Below, in pieces: positions 53,947 through 62,875 of a DNA stretch of 64,000 nt. Source of the DNA: Diplonema papillatum. Taxonomy: Eukaryota; Euglenozoa; Diplonemea; Diplonemida; Diplonemidae. The notes under the pieces were generated by a model that made no database searches, was not told where the DNA came from, and worked only from the letters and a program-made list of their open reading frames with translations. Position 1 is the stretch's first letter. The number at the start of each line of letters is the position of its first letter. The translations under genes and the position numbers were made by a program. Location of the stretch: contig JAPJBO010000141.1 of NCBI GenBank assembly GCA_030068145.1, positions 62,001-126,000 on the forward strand. Reading direction: 5' to 3'.

Positions 53947-56654
53947 TTACTTCGGACCACATGCAACCATACAGCACTTGCCGCAACCTGTGCAGATGAC
54001 GCGGGTGCTCACCATGCACGCCTGAAGGATGGGGCCCAAGACGTAGGACGCGACGTGCCGCGCGTACGGGATGTACGACAGCGAATACCACACCAACGAG
54101 GTTATCTGTGGTAAGAGGTTCGTCTTGTTTTTCCTCGGCAAAGTATGAACAACTGGACACACCTATAGTTAACCGCAAGTGCTTGAATGTACGAGGTCAT
54201 GGCCTCGTGTGCTTTGTTTTGTGGCGGGGATACTTTCCAGCCCCAGAGGTTGATAAAATTGCTTCTGCCTGCGTTTTGGGGACATTCCCCGTTATGCTAT
54301 TAAAGTTTGCTAATTTCCCCATTATGCTATTAAAGCTGCTAATTTCCCCATTCTGGGGGGTTTTTTGCTAAATTCCCCATTATGCTATTAAAGTGGTGCT
54401 AATATCCCCATTATGCTATTAAAGTTGCTAATTTCCCCATTATGCTATTAAAGTGGTGCTAATTTCCCCATTATGCTATTAAAGTGGCGCTAATTTCCCC
54501 ATTATGCCATTAAAGTTTGCTAATTTCCCCATTCTGCGACTGGGCTACTGGCGGTCGTAGTACAGCACAGGTAGTCTGGTCAAGACTTTTTGTGAGTAGT
54601 TTTGTCCATTTTCGAGGAAGATAATGACAATGCACTTTCTAACCGTGCCTAACGCGAGCAGTCGTTTGATGAAATCGATTCGACGGCGGCTACTTAGCCT
54701 ACTTTCAGTAGATTGTTTCGAGAAAACGGCGTATTTCCGGAAGTTAACTTTGCAAGTCACAGCGTCTTGGCACTGTGCTGGTCCGCGGGAAACAATCAGC
54801 ATGTTCACCAAAAGGGGTCAGCAGGGTTCGCACTGACAGCTCAGCTGGTGATCTGACTGTCTGTAGTCTGACACCAGACTAAGTTGGAGCAGACTAAAGA
54901 CAGCTGCACCGAAGCTAAGCTCTCACTGTCTCAGCGGCACTGTAGCAAAGCAACAGCTTCTGGCGGAAAAACTCGGGAACCATACTGCAGGCTGCACTGC
55001 AGCGTGGACCTTTGTGGTACTCATTTGGAAATTTGATACATGAGATGAGGCTTTTCATCATTTCATGAGCCCAGTTTGTGTTGTCACAGTTGTGGATTCA
55101 GATACAGTGGAATGCCGCTGCGGTGGCCATGATGGGCGCCGGGTCAAACCCGAAGTGCCAGGGCGGGCACTTCGGGTTGCTGCCATGTCTTGGACCAACC
55201 AAGGACTCCTGAAGGAGTGTACTGAAGATTTCATGACCAGCAAGCTATTAGCCGTATCCTCACACACGTACACAAATCCAAGGGTTTGCGGGAAACCATT
55301 CCCGAAACGGTAGGACATGTTCGTGGTAGAGGCCGCGGGAAACTGTGGAAAACGACTGGAAACCCGCCGAAACCCAAAAAAAATGTTTTAATGGCATAAT
55401 GGGGAAATTAGCAAACTTTAATGGCATAATGGGGAAATTAGCACCGCTTTAATAGCATAATGGGGAAATTAGCAACTTTAATAGCATGATGGGGAAATTA
55501 GCACCACTTTAATAGCATAATGGGGAAATTAGCAAACTTTAATAGCATAATGGGGAATCACCCTGCGTTTTGTGAGGCAGCATGTCTCCTCTTAAGTGAT
55601 TGCAACAGGAAACGAAAGAAGCTCGCCCCCAGGACGAGCGAAACGATCATCCCACAACATGCAAAAGCTTGCGAGCTAGCGCAGTGCCACGCTCGCCCTG
55701 TCACAGTTTCACTGAGGGAGTTGATGCACCACGAAAGTCGATTGGTTAGAATGCAAATAATCTGTAGCGATAATCTGCATCGATTAGAGAACTTCACACA
55801 TGTGGTTGGTTCAAAGGAAAATTCAAGTTTTCCCACCTTCCCTGACCCCCCGGTGACCTCGCCCAAGCTCGTTCCCCCGGGTTTAGGCAGTCACTCAACA
55901 TTCCATTGCGCTAGTGCTACCAGTTACAAAGACGTGTTCTTACTTTTCCCTTTCTTCTAGGCAGTTCTCGTCACACAATACGAAGAGCAGAAACTCCGGT
56001 CGACCGTCACTGCTCGTGTTCACCTTCAGGTTTGGCGCACGCGCCAAGCCCTAGGGACGCCACGCCTTGATGCTTTGGCTTTGGAAGTCGGCAGCTCCTT
56101 ACCCGCAGAAGGCTTTCCTCGGTACACTTGTGCTCACATGAAACGAAGGAGGTAACTGCTCACCTGTCAGAAGATCCGGCCTGGCTGGATCCAACTGCAT
56201 CCGTCCGGATTCGCAACAAAAAAAACAGGGAGCAGACCTGAATACCGCAGCAAATCATGATGAGCACGGAAGACAGTCGGTGCATGACGGCGACGAGAGT
56301 GAACACGGTGGAGCCCATGTAGACGGCAGCGATGAGCATGCGGTGGTGCTCCGCCATGTTGCGAAACTGGCGTGAGGGACCCACGAGGAACGTGGTCGAA
56401 CCAAGCCCGAATATGTTGGCACAGGTGAAGAAGAACACGAACTTATTTGGCGCGATCACAATCATTGGCGTGAAGAACCCAGCGAGTGCAAAGCACACGC
56501 CGCTCATGCCCATGCACATCGCGAACAGTATAATCCTCTGGCTCCAAGTGAGCGACACACTTTCCCCCAACTCATCCCACATCGTCTGCGGCTCCTGTGG
56601 ACTCCCTCCGACGCCCATCTGCTCCTTGATCTTCACGATCACATCCATTGGCAT
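53947..56654 (-). CDS. SFT2-family vesicle-traffic membrane protein, two exons
   Basis: Exon 1 is 56238-56654, ending GGTATTCAG|GTCTGC; exon 2 is 53947-54105 after TTACCACAG. Joining is in phase and recreates the family sequence CCGIQ + ITSLVWYSLSYIPYARHV. The 191-residue product has four membrane segments: RIILFAMCMGMSGVCFALAG, then FVFFFTCANIFGLGSTTFLVGP, LIAAVYMGSTVFTLVAVM, and the spliced last one. GSTTFLVGPSRQ and WYSLSYIPYAR are the SFT2/GOT1-like signature. Yeast Sft2 is a Golgi protein that aids endosome-to-Golgi vesicle fusion. The start at 56654 is the first ATG after a good acceptor (TTTTCCGCCAG, 56727); the frame is open further up, so a 5' exon is possible. The C-terminal ~20 residues are Cys-rich and unusual. 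The 2.1-kb intron contains a foldback element. Confidence 0.85.
54283..55557. mobile_element. Foldback-type element: inverted arrays of a 30-nt unit, in the SFT2 intron
   Basis: Left array (54283-54537) has nine copies of a 29-31-nt unit, TTTCCCCATTATGCTATTAA plus AGTGGTGCTAA. Right array (55387-55557) has about six copies of the same unit in the opposite orientation (TAATAGCATAATGGGGAAAT). The 850-base interior holds no recognisable gene; the longest frame is 88 codons (54545-54811, minus) with no domain. Whole element and flanks lie inside the 2132-base intron, so the RNA could form a long stem. Confidence 0.8.
55749..55781 (+). repeat. 33-bp dispersed motif (best copy)
   Basis: Starts GAATGCAAATAATCTGTAGC and ends GATAATCTGCATC. 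Other copies: 10966-10998 (+), 23510-23542 (-) and 23617-23650 (-). The ends GAATGCA and TGCATC are near-inverted. Confidence 0.75.
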
Positions 56655-57293
56655 GCGCTGCAGCGCCACTTTAAGATTCTCCTTTAGTTCCTTCCCCCTC
56701 CCGACGATTGTCTTTTCCCTTCCCGCCAAGGCTGGCGGAAAACAATGCGAAAAAGGTTGTTGCTCAGATCCCCCGTTGGACCCCGCAGCACTTCTCTCGA
56801 GCCGCGTTGGATCCGCTGACCCCTCGTAGATGAAGAACACCGTGAGGTGCAAGTTCTTGACGGGTTGTGTCCACACCTGGCCGGCAAAGGCTGGCAGCCC
56901 TGCACTCCTGCACGAAAACAGATATTTTTCTTAGAAGATGTTTGATTGAAACCTCCTGCGTCAACGTTGCAACGGTGTGCGTGAAGGGGCATTTGCAGTA
57001 CATGGGTGTAGTCTTTCGTCTTCGGCGTCGGCCATTGTCTTTTCGCACGATTAATGTACCTTACGCGAACACATTCAGTCCAAGGGGGGAAAGAACAGTA
57101 GAATTGCTGAAGGAAATAGACCTATGGGCCTTCTGCAGATGAGGCAACGCGTTTCTTAATGCGCTTGAAAGAAGAAGATAAACAGGCAGAAAAGCAAAAG
57201 AAGAAAAAAAAAAGCGAGAAAGAAAGGAGACGGAGAACCAAAAAGCAGGACCAACGACACACAAGCGAGAGTCCGGCACTGCGGATGGTTGAC

Positions 57294-57528
57294 GATACAA
57301 AGAGAAAGACGTGCGATGTACTCGAGCTCCAGTGGCCTCTGAGACAGTATTCAAGCGAGAAAGAGAGTCTCTGGTACAAAGAGAAAGACGTGCGATGTAC
57401 TCGAGCTCCAGTGACCTCTGAGACAATTCAAGCGAGAAAGAGAGTCTCTGGTACAAAGAGAAAGACGTGCGATGTACTCGAGCTCCAGTGGCCTCTGAGA
57501 CAATCCAAGCGAGAAAGAGAGTCTCTGG
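57294..57528 (+). repeat. 77-80-nt minisatellite, three copies
   Basis: Copies start at 57294, 57374 and 57451: TACAAAGAGAAAGACGTGCG, then ATGTACTCGAGCTCCAGTG, then GCGAGAAAGAGAGTCTCTG. The period (80, then 77) is not a multiple of three, so the overlapping open frames are probably not coding. Confidence 0.9.
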
Positions 57529-58339
57529 CGGACGGGCGGTCGCTGCGATATGTAGTCCTGCCTCTTTTTACGAGTACCCAGCTGCGCGTTCTCGCTTTGC
57601 GGGACTCTGGTTGCATTCGCGGGTGCCGCACTTTGTCAGAGCGGAGCGATGCCTCTCGTTCCATTCACGGCTGCCCTAATGCTATTCGCAGCCGAAGCGG
57701 ATGATCAATCAACAGGATCGATGATGGTGCAATTCAGAATCACCGCATCCAAGCTTCGGCACGTAATGAACTAGGTATTGTCACTTTGTGGTGGATACTG
57801 CACACGTTGTTCTATTCGCGGTACTCGTGATTACACATATCAACCCCGGCGAGCAGAAGACTGACGTGCAGACCTAAACAGTCGCCCTACTCAAACGCAG
57901 TTCCTTTCCTCACCGCGGTGTCTTGCCTGCTTTTTCTTGCGTGGTTCCCGGCCTATTACGTTCCCCTTCCCCTCCTTCACCCCTCCCTCCCAGTTCCAAA
58001 CGGTTCGTTTTCATTCGTGCTTTTTTCTCATGCGGGTGCTTTTTGCCTTGTTGTTTGCGTTGTTGGGTGCGCATGTAAAGATCTGCGTTCCTTGTTTACT
58101 CTGGAGTAGATGGGGGGACACAGTCTTATCTCCCCGACACGGCACAGGACTTTCCTCTTTTGACCTACCCAGCCCAAGGTGGAACGTGGGTGGCTTGATT
58201 CTCTGAGCTTTTCGTGGAGGTCGCTGTTCGGAAACAGGGATGAAATCCCTCAACTATTCAGGGTATTGTTGAACCGCTACCACCCCCTGAGCCGAAATCT
58301 TGGACGTAGTTTCGGGTGGCAATTGATCACTGCGCCGCG

Positions 58340-58530
58340 CTCAGGCAAGAAAACTCGACGTGGCTGCTTTGACTTCGAATGGAAGGGAGGCAATATAGGG
58401 GTAGGAGGGGCAATACGGTACAAACACTGATCTGATTTGTTCTTTGCTACACCTAGTACCCTTCGGTTCTTTATCTGGCAGCTTTGTCGAGCATATCCTT
58501 CCAAGCTGACGCTTTTGTAAAAAAGAAAAG
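58340..58530 (+). repeat. SINE-like dispersed repeat F4, copy 2
   Basis: Same order of blocks as 41835-42142, ending TCGAGCATATCCTTCCAAGC and an A-rich tail. Confidence 0.75.
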
Positions 58531-58568
58531 CCCATTCTTCAACGTACACCACGTGCTTTTTCGAAACA

Positions 58569-58705
58569 CACGGTGAGGTCCAGCCTCAGAAGCTGGAGTT
58601 AAAAAGCCGGTGTCACACCCACTTTTCGGGGGGTGTGGATCTACACGCGTTTTGGTTGTAGCACACCCTCTGTAACTCCAGATTCTGAGGCTGGACCTCA
58701 CCGTG
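58569..58705 (+). mobile_element. Hairpin (MITE-like) element, intact copy
   Basis: 33-base terminal inverted repeats with one mismatch: CACGGTGAGGTCCAGCCTCA at the left, TGAGGCTGGACCTCACCGTG at the right. The ~70-base centre matches the element that forms intron 3 of the FG-GAP gene (30254-30407). Here the right end is CCTCAC, not CAG, and it lies between genes. Confidence 0.85.
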
Positions 58706-60070
58706 CATCCGAACTAGCACAGACGAAAGGTTCCTTGCCCTTCGGGCCTCTGCCAGTGTGCAGCGCATGCTGAGAACGTGCCAAAAGAAAACACTGGAAC
58801 CGCACAAAAATCACAGAAAAATACGCCTGCACAACCTGACGTTGTCAGTTGCGCTCCCCCCCTCCCCCGACGAAGATGCCATCTAGCCAGGAAACACCAG
58901 CTTCAGAGCGTCATGGTTTACTTTTGCGCTTTTGGGGAGGGGTTTTCAGTTCCGCTGAATCTTCGGAAATAACGGGGCGTCTTCTTTTTTTCGCGATGCG
59001 TGTTTTCGCCTCGTCAGTTCCCCAGTTCGGCGTTCTCGTGATGGGAGTTGTGCAAAAGAAAAAAAACAAACCCGCCAGAGAGGCACGTTCACTGAATGCC
59101 CCGAGGCTCTCTTTCCAGGAAGCAATTGCAGTCCAAGTCAAGCTGTCTTCGGAGTTGTTGTTACGCCGTAGGTCGTTTCCAGCTCGCTTGGTTAGGGTCG
59201 AACAGTACTGTAGGATGCGCATGCATACAATCAGAGTCTACAGCAACCCATTACTGGATCGCACAGCACTCGCATTCCCGAAAGTGCCAAGCTACTGCAC
59301 TCGGCTTTACTAGAGCTTTGAAGTTCTATTAGAGCGAAGATCCGGAGGTTTAGAGTCTCCGGGTGGTCAGCGTCGAAAGGGTTCCTTTAAGGTATTGTAC
59401 TCTAGTATGCCTATCGTATCTGCATGTGTGCATGTGTGTGTCTGAGCTGCCTATTGCCGATTATTAAACGCGTTTCTGCTAATAAAGGGCGGAAAAGCTG
59501 CCACGTTCCCGGCGGCTCTTAATCGTTTCGACTTATCCATCTTTTTGCAGCGATACGCGAAACCGAAGCCAATCGCAGCGAAGCGCACAACTAGAATGGG
59601 GAATAGGATTTTTCCGAACCCCCGTACACCGTGAGAGTAGGAGAGAGAAGTAAGGAGGACTGCTGTTTTCGTTGACCGCACTACCCTGAACCCAAATTCT
59701 CGACGGGGCTTCCGTGGAAAAAGGGTAAATGGTCGGTGAAGAATTGGCAAACGATTTTGGTCCTACTCGGGCGGTTCAGCTTCCTCATACTTGCGGCTGA
59801 AAAATATGCCTTCTCTCTTTCGCTTTCCTTTCAAAGACTGTTGCGTTGACGCATCCACACTTTTTTTGAGCAGGCCGAGTTCCAGGCCTCTCTTCAGGTT
59901 GTTCTTCTTCCTTTTCACCTGGTATGTCTTGAGTTCGGGATCTCCATGTGAAGCACGGACATGTAAACTGTGACAGTGACATGAATCTTCAGTTTGGTGT
60001 TAGTTCGCTCATTGCTCAGGCTTACATTTTTGGAACACATTGCAATGTCTCGAAAAAAGAAAACTCTAAA

Positions 60071-60178
60071 GGGGGGGTAATCTTAGTTTAATGTTTAGGC
60101 AGAGCACTGCCTCTCATGCATGGTTGATCCTAGCATCAAGTCTTCTTCGAGGGAGATGTCATCTAGGAAAGGGATGCC
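60071..60178 (+). repeat. Dispersed structured repeat F1, copy B
   Basis: Nearly identical to 43045-43152 over ~105 bases (TTAGTTTAATGTTTAGGCAG, GCACTGCCTCTCATGCATGG, ATCAAGTCTTCTTCGAGG). One change (GATGCTAGCATC to GATCCTAGCATC) weakens one stem. Confidence 0.85.
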
Positions 60179-61550
60179 AAATAGAAAATAGAAAGTTGTA
60201 AAGAGGGGAGTGTACGGCTCCCAAAGTGGGGAATGAAACCTTGAGGGACTAGCCCCCTGTGTTTTTTTCACCGGGGGCGGGGAGGGCGAAGAAAAGAATC
60301 AACGCGGTCGCCAGTGGAAAGGTCCAAGGCGCCTAACGGCCGCCCACAAGTCTCAAAAAAAAAACACAAATGATTGATGCACCAGGGTGTCGTTCGTCTC
60401 CCGTACTCCCGCCCCTAAATGTTGCTTTCGGCCGCAGCTGCGCCCCAGCTTTGCCAGGGGCGTCTCTTCTCTCCAAGCCCTTTTCGGAAGGGGGACAACC
60501 TCCAAGATTGCAAACACTAAAACGAAGAAGTGCGTGGTTTTGTTTTAGTTCTTTTTTTACTTGTTCGCGGTAAAAAAAAATAAGGCGCGTCATCTGGACC
60601 GGCTCATCTCCAACATTGCATGTTTGGTCAAAGAAAAAGGAAAATAATAAGAGCGCTCCGAAACTGAACGCTTCTTCGGTCGTCCACCCTGCCCGGCACA
60701 CCAAGTAACAACCTCCCCTGGCTATGTCGAGCGTTTTTGGAGTGAAAGCTAGCTCGAAACTCCGGGGTTTAGTGTCGCGTGGCCTTCCGATTGTGCGGAG
60801 CGCTGTGTGTTTTTATCTTGCCAGGTAGTCGCCGGTCGGTCAGCACCTGTCGGTCTTTCATCCAAAAGCTCTCTACATGGGGTTGGCCGTCAGCATGGTA
60901 ACCTAGGTAAGCCGTCAGTGTACGGATATTGATTATTTCGGTGAATTCGACTATTGCGGGTGTTGGTTGTCCTTTGGCAGCGTGTTCCGATGCCGTTCGT
61001 TCCACTAATCAATGCCTGCTCCTGCCAAGCAGTCAACGGCGCTGTGTCATTGTCGGGGTGGTTGTGATGAGGGTTCTCACCCGACACTGAAGTGGGGCTC
61101 GTTTTTTTCACCGCAGATTTTCCTGCCTTGAGAGCCTGTTCCGTTGTTTGTGCGCGTGTGTTTGGGAAGTTACACCGTGAAAGATAGCGGCAATCGACAG
61201 GCATAGACCGGCTTGTCGTTCGCTCGAAACGCACGGTCAAATGCATGCCTCTTCGCCGGCTGGGGGACGCTTGTTGATCTCATGCATGACCGCAGGTCGC
61301 CGGGTCAACACGCGAGTTCCCGTGCGACGAGATCCGGGCATGCTCAAGCACCCCGCCCCGCAAGAAAGAGAGCCAGACGAGTGCGAGCCGACCATCTCTT
61401 TGGCAAGTATCCGGTAGCCCCCACTACCCCAAAATCGCCGCATGCTCGAAAAACGTTTCTGTGCTACATTTCGATAGGTCAGCATCGTGTGTGTAGCGGT
61501 AGAGTTTCCGCAGGTGCAGAACTTGCGCACGGTACGTTTTAATATTTTCC

Positions 61551-61612
61551 TCGAATTGCCCCGTGCCAAGTCGTTACGTCGGCGGCGCGGCGCAAGCCGC
61601 GGCCCCGTATAG
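61551..61612 (+). repeat. 62-bp direct repeat, left copy
   Basis: TCGAATTGCCCCGTGCCAAG through GGCCCCGTATAG is repeated without change at 61919-61980. The two copies bracket an F2 element. Confidence 0.9.
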
Positions 61613-61720
61613 GGCCAATGGTACCAGGGAAAGCCTGCTGCACGGGAGCCAAGCTTCACGTGTTCGGCGGTACTGCAGAGCCACGGGCCTACGGGTCAAG
61701 TGGCTACCGATTTCCCAAAC

Positions 61721-61920
61721 TAAAGCATCAAGGCTTGGCGTACCTTGGGGCTCGGCGCTCGCGCTGAACACAAACTCGTCGAGACGGTCAGCCGCAGGGC
61801 AGAGCGGACGGGGTTGTGGCACTGTGCTGCCTCCAACTCAAGCTTTGCAAGCTGTGGTTGACCGTCACGTTCCTGGACCAGGAGCGGCCTTTTTTCTTTT
61901 TCTTCTTCTTTCTTCTTCTC
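61721..61920 (+). repeat. Dispersed repeat F2, copy 2
   Basis: Matches 43155-43350 at the great majority of positions, with the same CT-rich end. Its end abuts the right-hand 62-bp direct repeat. Confidence 0.85.
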
Positions 61921-61980
61921 GAATTGCCCCGTGCCAAGTCGTTACGTCGGCGGCGCGGCGCAAGCCGCGGCCCCGTATAG
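61919..61980 (+). repeat. 62-bp direct repeat, right copy
   Basis: Exact second copy of 61551-61612, beginning where the CT-rich tail of the F2 element ends. Confidence 0.9.
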
Positions 61981-62614
61981 ACGATGACTGCGTCGGTGAC
62001 GGCGCAGCGGGGGGCGTTCTGGCTGGCGGGTATGCGCCGGCTTGATGCCGCGGCCTCTGGGTAAGATGCAGTGACTCAAGCCAAAAGTGCTGGACCTGGT
62101 TCCCAAAACCAGGAAAGATCTCCCAGAAAAGCGCGCGCCGGGTGCCGCTTTCTGGTTGCGAGCCTACCGCTGAAATCGTCGGGTTGACGCTACCGAAGCA
62201 CCAACGTGCGCGCGCAGTGACCTTTGTTGCTGCCCGTTGATTACGCTTCGCTCCAAAACGATTCTTCGATCCGGGAACCTTTATGCGAAAGGAAAGCTCC
62301 ATCCATGACTTCATCTTGCAGGCGAGGAAACTCGCACGCAAGATGGAGAGCAAGGCGAAGATCGACAGTTAGGGTCGTTGCGTGTCTTCTTGCACACCCC
62401 CGAGACAGGTGAAAAGACAAGAATACGCCCCGTCTTCTATCTTTTCAGCACTAGCAATCTTGCGGGTTGCCTTTCAGTGTATTGTGCAGGCTGAAAAAAA
62501 GACGTAGGCAGCGTTTTTTTGTGGTTGATCAGAATTTCCCAGCTTGACTATGCACAGGGTAAATGCAAGTGGGAAAACGATCTCAACAACCGACAAACGC
62601 TGTCTTTTTTAGGC

Positions 62615-62862
62615 CCGCTTCTTTCTTTTTTTTTTTTTTTTTGTATAAGCACCTGCTTTCAGGACCTTATGCAGCCCGTTTTCTCCTTCAGAATAGACAC
62701 CAAGCCCGTTTTCTCTGGCGAGTCTTAATACAGGGGGGTCCGGGGGCACCGCCCCACCTGCTTTGTAGGAAATGCTTGAGGAGACTGCCCAGTTGCGATA
62801 GACAAAGTGTAGCCCACACGAAACACAGGTAAATCTGGGTTCTGTGGCGGGCGTAAGCATTC
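62615..62862 (-). repeat. Inverted SINE-like F3 copies with A-tail
   Basis: On the minus strand 62752-62862 reads CCACAGAACCCAGATTTACC, TGTGTTTCGTG, TCCTCAAGCATTTCCTACAA, AGCAGGTG, matching 44640-44770. At 62630-62665 a second tail reads GAAAGCAGGTGCTTATAC and then a run of A, the typical end of a retroposed SINE. Confidence 0.7.
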
Positions 62863-62875
62863 AACAATGCGCGGC

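Larger units (their letters stand above)
56655..62875. other. Long gene-poor, repeat-rich region
   Basis: 6.2 kb between the SFT2-like gene and the superoxide-reductase/b561 gene. It contains the 77-nt minisatellite, F4 copy 2, hairpin-element copy 2, F1 copy B, F2 copy 2 flanked by 62-bp direct repeats, and inverted F3 copies. Open frames near 58849-59313 (+) and 60769-61246 (-) show no domain. No tRNA or other RNA gene recognised. Confidence 0.5.

Noticed and set aside
54283..54537. Regularly spaced repeats resembling a CRISPR array
   Set aside because: There are no unique spacers; the units are contiguous 29-31-nt tandem copies, and the locus is a eukaryotic intron.
57159..57704. 181-residue Lys/Glu-rich frame on the plus strand
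   Set aside because: It is produced by A/G-rich DNA and a minisatellite whose period is not a multiple of three.
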